A DNA stretch of 64,000 bases from Paenibacillus sp. FSL H8-0537 (GTDB lineage: Bacteria > Bacillota > Bacilli > Paenibacillales > Paenibacillaceae). Shown piece after piece: positions 33,936-41,869 of this stretch; position 1 is the stretch's first letter, and each line of letters begins with the position of its first letter. Where the stretch lies: NCBI RefSeq assembly GCF_038051995.1, contig NZ_CP150290.1, positions 4,020,001 to 4,084,000 of the forward strand. Direction: 5' to 3'. Made by a program: the position numbers and the translations under genes. Below the pieces are notes generated by a model, which did not search any database, had not been told where the DNA came from, and was given only the letters and a program-made list of their open reading frames with translations.

Positions 33936-36114
33936 GCGCAAAGGCTTTTGGTGGCCCTCCTCGCTTGCCGCACAAATTTTGCTCGTTATATTGCTTTGCT
34001 CCGTGCTGCCTTTATCGGTTTCAGGCCTGCTCACCTTGCGGACAACCAGTGAAAACCTCGACAGCTACTCTGCACGTGAAAAGCAGCTAACCGAGCAAAG
34101 CTACATTCAGACTTATCAGACCTATATGAACGCCCATATTTATGCCATAGAGGGGGAGCTGCAACAGGTTGAGCAATCCGTCAAGCTGGCGCGGGCTATT
34201 GCGGAGCAACTATTCGCCCTTCCCGACCAGTATCCAGCTGCTGCTTCAGAGCTGCGCTATGACAGCAAGTATGAGCGCTTCTCTTCGGTAGACGAGCCTG
34301 ACCGCGACCGAGGCACAATCAGCTTCTCCGGCATGTCGCCTAACCCTACACAGCCTATGCTTGAGGAATTGACAAAAAGCCGCTATTTAGAGCCTCAATT
34401 CAAGGAAGAAATTCGCCAAAACCCTAATATAGTGGCGATGTATTACATTCATCCCGATTCGGGCAGCTTTCTGTATCCCTCCTTCTATCAGGATCGACCG
34501 CTCGCGCAGCCGCTAACCTCCTATAGTTTTTACCTGGATGCCCTTGCCGTTGGTCCTGAGGAAAACCGCGTCATTTGGACCAAGCCCTATAATGACATTA
34601 CGCCAAATGGCTGGATGTTCACGGCTACTGCTCCGGTATATGGGCCAAATGGCAAGTTGAAAGGCGTTGTAGCCGCTGATGTAACAACTCGAAATTTTGT
34701 ACGAAATGTGCTGGATGTCCATTTTACCGAGCACAATGCATATGCTTTTCTACTCGAAGGTGATGGCAAGCTCATTGCTGTTCAAAGTCAGGGGCAGGAG
34801 GAAATTCACGAGCTGCCGGGAAGTGCGCTGAGCAACATCGAACGGCAATTGGGCAGCCGCGAAATAACGATTAACGGCAGCTCCAAGCTGCTGTTTGCGA
34901 AAACCGTCCCTTCTTCTGGCTGGATTCTCGGTTATGTCGTTCCGAGGGATGAGCTCTTGCTGCCCACCACACAGGCTTCCGCCGCCTTGGTCAAGGAAAC
35001 CCGCGCGCTTTTGCTGCAGCAGCTGATAACGATTTTATGCGCCGCCCTTTTGCTGTGCTTGTCCCTGACTTTGATGCTTTGGTCGCGCATATCCAAGCCG
35101 CTCATCACGCTGATGAAGGCATTTAGCAAAATCAGCCATGCCGATTTTTCCATTCGGCTGGAGGATGGCAATATCCGTGAATTTAATAAGCTGCAGCAAA
35201 TGTTCAATCGCATGACCGCTACCATTGAGGAATTGCTGCTTCGCCAGCATCAGCAAAATGAGGAACTGGAGCATAAGGTAGCAGAAAGAACAGATGCGCT
35301 GCGCCAGGCTCATGGCCAGCTGCAGCTCCGATTTGATGAGCTGGCTAGAATGGAGAGCTGGCGCAAACGGTGGCTCTCCAATATTTCACATGATTTAAAA
35401 ACGCCGATCACGCTTGTAAAAGGCTATTTAGAAGCTTTATTTGACGGGACCATCAAGCCGGAGCAAAGCGGGCGCTATATGCGTAAAGCAAATGACAGGC
35501 TGGACTCCGTTAATCGGCTAGTTAAAGATTTGAATGATTTGAGTTTGTTGGAAATGAAGCAGATCAAGCCTAGGCTTGAATACTGGGAGGCAGCTGCTCT
35601 GCTGGAGGAGCTGATTCAAGACTGGGAGGAAGAAATTCGCGCAGCCGGCCGTGAGCTCCGCCTCGTAAACATGCAGCAGCCTTATGTTGGCATTATACGG
35701 GCAGACAAGCAATTGCTGAGCCGCGTCATCGACAATTTAATCAGCAATGCCATCAAATATTCTCCCGAACACTCCGTTATAACCGTTTCCATGAAAAAAG
35801 AAGAGCACGATTTTGCACTGGAAATCGTTAATGAGGGCAGCGGCATTCCAGATGAGGCGAAACCTTATTTATTTGATTCATTTTTCCGAGTCGATGCTTC
35901 TCGCAACAGCAGCATTCCCGGCAGCGGGCTGGGCCTCGCTATTGCCAAGGAGATCATGCATATGCATGCGGGCAGCATCTCTATTGCACGCAGCCAGCAA
36001 GCTGGTGCTGCTTTTATAATCCGAATCCCACTAGAACGTATAGCAGAAGAAAGCCTGCTCGAACGCATTTACCCAGCAACCAAAAAGTCAATAAAACGGC
36101 CGCCACCCTATTAA
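33922..36114 (+). CDS. Membrane sensor histidine kinase with extracellular Cache-like domain
   Basis: A 730-aa kinase partner of the preceding regulator. First membrane helix about 17-38, a large outer sensor domain about 40-350 (dCache-like; MYYIHPDSGSFLYPSFYQD and WTKPYNDITPNGWMFTATAP are typical of these), second helix about 360-383, HAMP (about 384-436), coiled coil, HisKA with H490 in NISHDLKTPI, and a HATPase domain with NLISNAIKYS and GSGLGLAIAKE. dCache domains often bind amino acids or amines, which would fit the neighbouring amine oxidase, but the ligand is a guess. Its last codons overlap the terminator of dnaD. Confidence 0.93.
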   Translation: MSRPKRKGFWWPSSLAAQILLVILLCSVLPLSVSGLLTLRTTSENLDSYSAREKQLTEQSYIQTYQTYMNAHIYAIEGELQQVEQSVKLARAIAEQLFALPDQYPAAASELRYDSKYERFSSVDEPDRDRGTISFSGMSPNPTQPMLEELTKSRYLEPQFKEEIRQNPNIVAMYYIHPDSGSFLYPSFYQDRPLAQPLTSYSFYLDALAVGPEENRVIWTKPYNDITPNGWMFTATAPVYGPNGKLKGVVAADVTTRNFVRNVLDVHFTEHNAYAFLLEGDGKLIAVQSQGQEEIHELPGSALSNIERQLGSREITINGSSKLLFAKTVPSSGWILGYVVPRDELLLPTTQASAALVKETRALLLQQLITILCAALLLCLSLTLMLWSRISKPLITLMKAFSKISHADFSIRLEDGNIREFNKLQQMFNRMTATIEELLLRQHQQNEELEHKVAERTDALRQAHGQLQLRFDELARMESWRKRWLSNISHDLKTPITLVKGYLEALFDGTIKPEQSGRYMRKANDRLDSVNRLVKDLNDLSLLEMKQIKPRLEYWEAAALLEELIQDWEEEIRAAGRELRLVNMQQPYVGIIRADKQLLSRVIDNLISNAIKYSPEHSVITVSMKKEEHDFALEIVNEGSGIPDEAKPYLFDSFFRVDASRNSSIPGSGLGLAIAKEIMHMHAGSISIARSQQAGAAFIIRIPLERIAEESLLERIYPATKKSIKRPPPY

Positions 36115-36126
36115 GGATGACGGCCG
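36090..36126 (-). terminator. Terminator of dnaD, overlapping the kinase gene end
   Basis: CGGCCG..ATCC pairs with GGGT..CGGCCG (36097-36126) and on the minus strand is followed by TTTTATT. It lies 64 bases after the dnaD stop and could also act on the converging kinase transcript. Confidence 0.75.
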
Positions 36127-36190
36127 CTGCTATAATTAGCCCATAATACTCATTGGCTCACTGACAAAAATAACAAGGCGCGCCGTGCCC

Positions 36191-36880
36191 CTATCCCCTG
36201 CCGCCGCGAAAACGCTGCGCATGGGCGCGGGCTTCATCCTCGTTCGTCACACGATTGCGGCTCCACTCGATTAAGATGCGGTCAATGTAGCGGAAGCTCA
36301 GCTTCCCAGCAAATACCGCTTCCTTAAGCGCAAAGCGAATAAGCTCTTCCGCATATTTATCCTCATCCATCCATCCGCTGATGGTTTCGCATTCGATTGG
36401 CGACAGCAGCCGGCCAAACTCCTGCTCGAAAATATTAAACAGATTAACCGGATTTGCTACCCGCTGCACCGGCTGGCGCTGCGCTTTATCCGCTTTTTTC
36501 GACTCGCGTTTTTCCAGAGCCGCCCATTCGGCTGCCTTAAGCAGCCAGCCGCTCCAGTTATACTGCTCGGATTGGATGCCTGTTTGGGAGTCCAGGTGCT
36601 CATCAATCGCTAGAAAGCCTTCTTTCATCAGCTTTCCAAGCTGCTCGACGATACTGCGCTCGCTTGCGTCCATACGCTCCGCCAGCTCGTCTGGCGTCGG
36701 GAAGCCATTTCCCTCCACATCCCGAAATGCCTTAAGCTGCAGCAGCAGCAGCAGCTCGCTATCCGTCAGCCCAAGCTGCCGATAAGAACGCAGCAGCACG
36801 GCGTAAATGTGCACACCGCCCTCCTCCATTACAGCCCCCATACCGCGCGAATAAGCTTTCCAGATGTCATCATTGCTCAC
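36191..36880 (-). CDS. dnaD: DNA replication initiation protein DnaD
   Basis: DnaD helps load the replicative helicase at oriC and at restart sites with DnaB and DnaI. The 229-aa protein has the N-terminal winged-helix DDBH1 domain (about 20-95, TDSELLLLLQLKAF, PTPDELAERM), a basic linker (EKRESKKADKAQRQ) and the C-terminal DDBH2 domain with the YxxxIxxxW motif (FRYIDRILIEW). In B. subtilis nth follows directly; here the gene is followed by a converging kinase gene and nth is 28 kb further on. Confidence 0.94.
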   Translation of the reverse strand: MSNDDIWKAYSRGMGAVMEEGGVHIYAVLLRSYRQLGLTDSELLLLLQLKAFRDVEGNGFPTPDELAERMDASERSIVEQLGKLMKEGFLAIDEHLDSQTGIQSEQYNWSGWLLKAAEWAALEKRESKKADKAQRQPVQRVANPVNLFNIFEQEFGRLLSPIECETISGWMDEDKYAEELIRFALKEAVFAGKLSFRYIDRILIEWSRNRVTNEDEARAHAQRFRGGRG

Positions 36881-36909
36881 TGCTTGCCCGCCTTTCCATT
36901 AAAACCTGC

Positions 36910-38133
36910 TTAAACGTTTGCTGCACCCGCTGCCTGAGCCTGTACCAGTGTGTACGTATCGCGAGCTATCAACAGCTCTTCATTCGTAGGAACTACCAAT
37001 ACCTTCACGCGCGAAGCGTCTGTCGAAATAACCCGCGCATCCTTACTGCGCTTTGCATTTTTCTCTTCATCCAGTTCAATGCCAAGGAAGGTAATGCCAT
37101 CGCATACCGCTTTGCGCAATGCCGAGGAGTTTTCGCCAACGCCGGCCGTAAACAACAGAACGTCAATGCCGTTCATCGCAGCCGCATAAGCGCCAATATA
37201 TTTACGAACGCGATACGTATACATATCAAAAGCAAGCTTCGCATTGCGATCGCCTTCCTCCATCGCTTCCGTTACTTCGCGCATATCGCTGCTGATGCCA
37301 GAAATCGCCAGCATGCCGCTATGCTTATTCAGCATGGAATTCACTTCGCTAAGTGTCAGCTCTTCTTTATTCATGACAAAAGGAACGATCGCCGGATCAA
37401 GGTCACCACTGCGTGTACCCATCATCAAACCTTCAAGCGGGGTCATGCCCATGCTTGTATCGAATGATTTGCCATCCAAAATCGCCGTACAGCTTGCGCC
37501 GTTGCCAATATGAGCCGTAACCATTTTAAGTGACTCCAGCGGCTTTCCAAGCAGCTCTGCGCCTTGCTGGCTCACATATTGGTGAGATGTGCCGTGGAAG
37601 CCGTAACGGCGTACCTTGTGGCGACGGTACAGCACCTGAGGTATCGGATACAGATAAGAAGTGTTCGGCATCGACTGGTGGAACGCTGTATCGAATACTA
37701 CAGCCTGTGGAACACCCGGCATATTTGCTTCAACCGCAGTAATCCCCATCATATGGGCCGGATTATGCAGCGGCGCCAAATCAAACAAGCGGCGAATTTC
37801 AAGCTTGACTTCAGTTGTAACAAGCGTCGAGCTGTTAAATACTTCCCCGCCGTGCACAACGCGGTGGCCGACCGCCTCTATTTCATCCATTGTCGCGACT
37901 GCACCATGTTCTGGATGAGTCAGCATGTCAATAACCTTTTTAACTGCGGTCACATGGTCTAAAATTTCGCTCACATCGCGCACTTCCGGCTTGTCTGCTG
38001 GTTCATGCGTCACGATGGAGGAGTCCATCCCGATTCGTTCAACCCGCCCGCTAGCCAGCACCGATTCATCGCGCATGTCGTAAAGCTGATATTTCAGAGA
38101 AGAGCTTCCTGCATTAATAACGAGTACTTTCAT
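36910..38133 (-). CDS. ackA: Acetate kinase
   Basis: Converts acetyl phosphate and ADP to acetate and ATP. The 407-aa product is complete: VLVINAGSSSLKYQ at the N-terminus, HRVVHGGE, VFDTAFHQSMP, HIGNGASCTAI, GTRSGDLDP and FTAGVGENS. Its ATG overlaps the TAA of the upstream hydroxybutyryl-CoA dehydrogenase gene (TAATG), so the two are coupled. No pta is present in the window. Confidence 0.97.
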   Translation of the reverse strand: MKVLVINAGSSSLKYQLYDMRDESVLASGRVERIGMDSSIVTHEPADKPEVRDVSEILDHVTAVKKVIDMLTHPEHGAVATMDEIEAVGHRVVHGGEVFNSSTLVTTEVKLEIRRLFDLAPLHNPAHMMGITAVEANMPGVPQAVVFDTAFHQSMPNTSYLYPIPQVLYRRHKVRRYGFHGTSHQYVSQQGAELLGKPLESLKMVTAHIGNGASCTAILDGKSFDTSMGMTPLEGLMMGTRSGDLDPAIVPFVMNKEELTLSEVNSMLNKHSGMLAISGISSDMREVTEAMEEGDRNAKLAFDMYTYRVRKYIGAYAAAMNGIDVLLFTAGVGENSSALRKAVCDGITFLGIELDEEKNAKRSKDARVISTDASRVKVLVVPTNEELLIARDTYTLVQAQAAGAANV

Positions 38134-39005
38134 TAGATCCGATCCCCATCCTTATCATATTTGAAAAAGCCAACGCCAGTTTTTGCACCCAGTTGACCAG
38201 CACGCACCATTTTTTTCAATACGATGGAAGGGCGGTATTTGAGCTCGCCATATTCACGAAACATCCGGTCCAGTGCCGCAAGCACGGAATCGAGGCCAAA
38301 GCGATCCGCCATCTCGAAAGGACCATGCTGGAAGGAATAGCCGACACGCATCGCGCTGTCGATGTCTTCCGCAGAAGCGACGCCTTCCTCCAATACGTGC
38401 AGAGCTTCGTTTATGAACAAGCAAATAAGGCGGGATGTTACGAATCCAGGGGATTCAAATACCATGACACCTTTTTTATTAATAACTTCTTCAACGAAAT
38501 GTTTGGTGCTTGTGAAGGTATCTTCGCTCGTTTTAAGACCACGCACAATTTCCACCAAATCGATTTTGAGTACCGGATAGATGAAATGAAGCCCGATAAC
38601 CCGCTCCGGATGTGCAGAGGCGCTAGCCAGCTCCGTCAAGCTGAGTGTGGACGTATTGCTCGCCAAAATCACTTCAGCGCCGCAAATGTCATCGATTTGG
38701 CTAATGACCGCCTTCTTGCTTTCCAGATCCTCCGTAATCGTCTCAATGACCAGCTCACATTCGGCCAGTGCATCATAGGACAGGGTCATATGAATACGAT
38801 TCATAATCAATTTCTTCTCGGCCTGCGTCAAAGCCCATTTCTCAATCTGCTTGTCCAAGCTAAGCTCAATCATTTGCCTGCCATATGTCAATCTTTCTTC
38901 CGAAATCTCGATTAAATGAACGTCCAGCCCTTTCGAGGCCAACATTTCGGCAATGCCCTGGCCCATTGTACCAGCGCCAACGACGCCAACTTTTTTAATA
39001 GACAT
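38133..39005 (-). CDS. 3-hydroxybutyryl-CoA dehydrogenase
   Basis: A 290-aa NAD(P)-dependent 3-hydroxyacyl-CoA dehydrogenase (Hbd/MmgB/PaaH type) that interconverts acetoacetyl-CoA and 3-hydroxybutyryl-CoA. Visible are the dinucleotide fold VGVVGAGTMGQGIAEMLAS, catalytic His in VIGLHFIYPV and Glu/Asn region, SPGFVTSRLICLFINEA and GYSFQHGPFEMADRFG. AAGGAGAG lies before the ATG. It is translated together with ackA, which suggests acyl-CoA fermentation or storage-polymer breakdown; no other butyrate pathway gene is near. Confidence 0.93.
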   Translation of the reverse strand: MSIKKVGVVGAGTMGQGIAEMLASKGLDVHLIEISEERLTYGRQMIELSLDKQIEKWALTQAEKKLIMNRIHMTLSYDALAECELVIETITEDLESKKAVISQIDDICGAEVILASNTSTLSLTELASASAHPERVIGLHFIYPVLKIDLVEIVRGLKTSEDTFTSTKHFVEEVINKKGVMVFESPGFVTSRLICLFINEALHVLEEGVASAEDIDSAMRVGYSFQHGPFEMADRFGLDSVLAALDRMFREYGELKYRPSIVLKKMVRAGQLGAKTGVGFFKYDKDGDRI

Positions 39006-39094
39006 GATTCTCTCCTTGTCGTTTCCCTACACCATGTAAATGAGAAACATTCTCTTTATAGTTATGTTCAATGTTAATTATAACGGTTTTCTGA

Positions 39095-39126
39095 GAAAAA
39101 AGAAGACAGACATGTCGTCTGCCTTC
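39095..39126 (-). terminator. Terminator of the FtsH-like gene
   Basis: GAAGACAGAC (39102-39111) pairs with GTCTGCCTTC (39117-39126) with one mismatch; TTTTTT follows on the minus strand. It lies 35 bases after the FtsH-like stop and separates it from hbd-ackA. Confidence 0.85.
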
Positions 39127-39160
39127 AAATTGTAATAAATTGAGGATTTTTCATGCTGTA

Positions 39161-40660
39161 TTATGATGCGCTATGTGACAACTTCTTAAGCAATTCACGA
39201 AACTCAGCGCCGCTGAGCGTTTCTTCACGGATCAGGACATCTAGCGCGTCTAGAAAAACCTGACGCTTCGGTGCCAGCATTGCAATCGTCTTGCCCATTA
39301 ATTCGTCAAGGATGGAGCGATTGATTTTCGCCCATGCATCAGGCGTCATCATTTCGGGATGAATAATGCCTAGCTCCGTTAAGCCCGACTCGACAAGTGT
39401 GCGGACAATGTTCATCGCCTGGTCAAAGTCGCCACGCGACCCTGTGCTGCGATTGCCGTAGAAGATTTCCTCGGCCGCCGCCCCGCCAAGCGCAATCATA
39501 ATTTGCCCATTTAGAAAATCCCGTGTGTATAAATAACGGTCCTGCTCTGGATTATGACGAACATAGCCTAGCGCCTGACCACGTGGAGACAAGGCAACCT
39601 GAGATACGCTGCCCGGGCGGAGCAGCTCAGCTGAAATCGCATGGCCGAGCTCATGCAGCGCCACACGCTCGCGCTCCTCCTTCGTCGCCTCGCGGTCCGT
39701 CTTCTCGCCCATCATGACCTTGTCTATCGCCATAGCCAGATGCTGCTCTTCAATAACCTCGCTTTGCTCCCGCATCGCATAAATCGCACCTTCGTTCATG
39801 ACGCTCTCCAGCTGGGCACCGGAAAAGCCAAACGACTCGGCCGCTACCTTCTCCAGCTCCACCGTATCGGCAAGCGGCTTGTTGGCCGCATGAATATTCA
39901 ATATTTGATGGCGCGCTTTTTTGTCCGGCAGCTCTACCCCAATATGGCGATCGAACCGTCCGGGCCTAAGCAGGGCGCTGTCGAGCATTTCTTTACGGTT
40001 CGTTGCTGCAATAATGAGCAGCCGCGGCGCTGTATCGGCATGAATACCGTCCATTTCCGTGAGCAGTTGATTGAGCGTTTGATCATATTCCCGATGCTGC
40101 CCGCCATCGCGCTTGCCCCCGATAACCTCGATCTCATCGATAAAAATAACGGCGCTTTCCTTGCCCGCTTTCTTCGCCTTCGTCCGGGCTTCTTTGAATA
40201 AATCGCGTATCCGGCCTGCGCCGACGCCGACGTACATCTCCACAAATTCACTGCCGGAGGCAGCCAGATAAATCGAGTCGGTATACTGTGCTGCGGCTTT
40301 CGCCATTAGCGTCTTCCCGGTTCCCGGAGGTCCCGTCAGCAAAATCCCCTTCAAGGGCCGAATGCCCAGCTTGCTCAGTTCCTCATGTCGGACGAGAAAA
40401 TCAAGCGCCTCGATCAACTCCTGCTTGGCACGCTCCTGTCCGCCGATTTGCTCAAAGGAAAAGGGCACGCTGCTTGACACCTTTCGCCGCTTCGTTCCGG
40501 AAGCATGTGCGAATTTGCCTCTGCCAGTCGCTAAATACACGACAGCAGCTGCGATAATGACAAGCAGTACGAAAGGCATTAAATCCACATTTACAAATAA
40601 AAGAAAGGCAATTAATACCGGAACAAAGCCAATCGCCATTTCGATGCCGTATTTACGCAT
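39161..40660 (-). CDS. Short FtsH-like membrane AAA protease
   Basis: A 499-aa AAA-plus zinc protease related to FtsH but shorter. Two N-terminal membrane helices (about 6-45) are separated by only a few residues, so the usual outer domain is missing. The AAA part has Walker A GPPGTGKT, pore loop EMYVGVGAG, Walker B FIDEIEVIGG and arginine finger RPGRFDRHIG. The zinc site is HELGH (usual HEAGH) with the third ligand in SRGDFDQAMNI. The start is MRKYGIEM (40660), after GGAGGTG. It overlaps the preceding small membrane protein gene by eight bases. Likely role: breakdown of selected membrane or spore-related proteins; it is probably a second FtsH-type enzyme, not the housekeeping one. Confidence 0.9.
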   Translation of the reverse strand: MRKYGIEMAIGFVPVLIAFLLFVNVDLMPFVLLVIIAAAVVYLATGRGKFAHASGTKRRKVSSSVPFSFEQIGGQERAKQELIEALDFLVRHEELSKLGIRPLKGILLTGPPGTGKTLMAKAAAQYTDSIYLAASGSEFVEMYVGVGAGRIRDLFKEARTKAKKAGKESAVIFIDEIEVIGGKRDGGQHREYDQTLNQLLTEMDGIHADTAPRLLIIAATNRKEMLDSALLRPGRFDRHIGVELPDKKARHQILNIHAANKPLADTVELEKVAAESFGFSGAQLESVMNEGAIYAMREQSEVIEEQHLAMAIDKVMMGEKTDREATKEERERVALHELGHAISAELLRPGSVSQVALSPRGQALGYVRHNPEQDRYLYTRDFLNGQIMIALGGAAAEEIFYGNRSTGSRGDFDQAMNIVRTLVESGLTELGIIHPEMMTPDAWAKINRSILDELMGKTIAMLAPKRQVFLDALDVLIREETLSGAEFRELLKKLSHSAS

Positions 40661-41195
40661 AGCTGGACACCTCCAGCTGCGGGGCAACGCGCGGAAGGAT
40701 GATATACTTCGTAGCCTTGCCATCTTTCAGCGTAATATAGACATTGCTGTCATCGATATCGGTAATGGCCTCCACACCCGAATGTTCATCTGCCAAAGCT
40801 TTAAGTGCCTCCGGAATAGCAGAATAGTTTTTGTGCTCCATCGCTTCGGCCACTTTGAATAAAGACGATGACCACAGCTGATCCAGCTTCGCATTCGAGC
40901 CGGTATTCGCAATATCGAGCTGAATGTCGCGACTCTTGGCGACTGATTTGCTTTGCTCGACTATCGTTTCATATACATGCTTTAAATCCGCTCCGGCTGT
41001 AAGCGTCAGCGGGAAAGTAATACGGTCCGTATCCATAATAGGTGTGTCGGATGAAGCAATGCCTTCTATTTGATCAACCGCCTTGGCAAGCGGAGCTGCG
41101 AATGCAACCTGATGATAAATAAGCCAGCCTCCAAACAAAACGAGGGCGGACGCAGCAGCTGTTAGCAAAATCGGCATGATCCTGAGTTTGAACAT
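40653..41195 (-). CDS. Unknown single-helix membrane protein, partner of the FtsH-like protease
   Basis: I do not recognise this family. The 180-aa product has one N-terminal membrane helix (about 6-28) and an outer part of about 150 aa without cysteine; it contains KHVYETIVEQSKSVAKSRD and a C-terminal beta-like stretch DSNVYITLKDGKATKYI. The start is MFKLRIM (41195), nine bases after AGAGGGGGA. Its stop lies eight bases inside the FtsH-like gene, so the two proteins are made together. A regulator, adaptor or missing outer domain of the protease would fit. Palindromic repeats lie upstream at 41223-41269. Confidence 0.78.
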   Translation of the reverse strand: MFKLRIMPILLTAAASALVLFGGWLIYHQVAFAAPLAKAVDQIEGIASSDTPIMDTDRITFPLTLTAGADLKHVYETIVEQSKSVAKSRDIQLDIANTGSNAKLDQLWSSSLFKVAEAMEHKNYSAIPEALKALADEHSGVEAITDIDDSNVYITLKDGKATKYIILPRVAPQLEVSSYA

Positions 41196-41222
41196 CGTAA
41201 AAATCCCCCTCTCAAAATGACG

Positions 41223-41269
41223 GTGATATATCACTCGTATATCAACTCCGATACACGAAAGTATATCAC
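41223..41269. promoter_or_regulatory. Cluster of TATATCA repeats before the FtsH-like module
   Basis: The perfect palindrome GTGATATATCAC (41223-41234) is followed by GTATATC-N6-GATACAC (41237-41256) and by GTATATCAC (41261-41269). They lie 28-74 bases upstream of the small membrane protein gene and look like multiple sites for one repressor or activator. Confidence 0.6.
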
Positions 41270-41341
41270 ATCGCCCTTTGAATAAGGGGGTGTAATAATA
41301 GCCAGCAATTCCAGCTGTTACAGCTTAAGCATTCCATACAG

Positions 41342-41869
41342 CTAGGACGCCTTGTCACCTACTAAACTATATTGCTTCACAAATGCGCCATCGCGGAACG
41401 AATAATAGGCATAATAATATTTCGTTATCGCTTCATCACGGCTGTAAAAAATTTCCCATACCGGCTCGCCGTTCAGCAATCCCGGCTGTGTCCTTTTAAC
41501 ATCCGCATCCGGCTTACTGCTCAGTAACGCAGATTCCGCCTGTTCTGCTGTAATATGCTCCGTTGCTTTCAGTGTAAGCACAGGACTTTCGACTGTTGTC
41601 AGAAATACGTAAACTTCTTGTTCATCCGCGGTCTTCCCTTTTACTACCCAGGAAATGCCATCCCACACCTGCTTTGTCATGCCCGTAACTTCCGTCAACT
41701 GTGCGGCTTCTACAGCATACGCCTTAATTGGAGCTTCCTCTGCCCATAATTCCTTATGCACAGCACGGTAATAAACAATCGTAACGGTCAACAAGGCGAT
41801 AACAAAAACAATTGAAATAAAGACAGCCCGTTTTACCGTCCAAAACGGCTTTCTCGTTCTCGCCCGCAT
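41342..41869 (-). CDS. YpmB-like membrane protein (DUF5590)
   Basis: A 175-aa protein with one N-terminal membrane helix (about 14-35) and an outer PepSY/cystatin-like domain (QVWDGISWVVKGKTADEQEV, EPVWEIFYSRDE). It matches B. subtilis YpmB in size and place: YpmB follows dinG-ypmA there. Function unknown. Its ATG overlaps the stop of mtaD by one base, so it belongs to the dinG-rex-mtaD set. Confidence 0.85.
   Translation of the reverse strand: MRARTRKPFWTVKRAVFISIVFVIALLTVTIVYYRAVHKELWAEEAPIKAYAVEAAQLTEVTGMTKQVWDGISWVVKGKTADEQEVYVFLTTVESPVLTLKATEHITAEQAESALLSSKPDADVKRTQPGLLNGEPVWEIFYSRDEAITKYYYAYYSFRDGAFVKQYSLVGDKAS

Noticed and set aside
39005..39100. Catabolite (cre) or Rex site before hbd-ackA
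   Set aside because: No acceptable match to TGWAANCGNTNWCA or TTGTGAA-N4-TTCACAA was found by eye.
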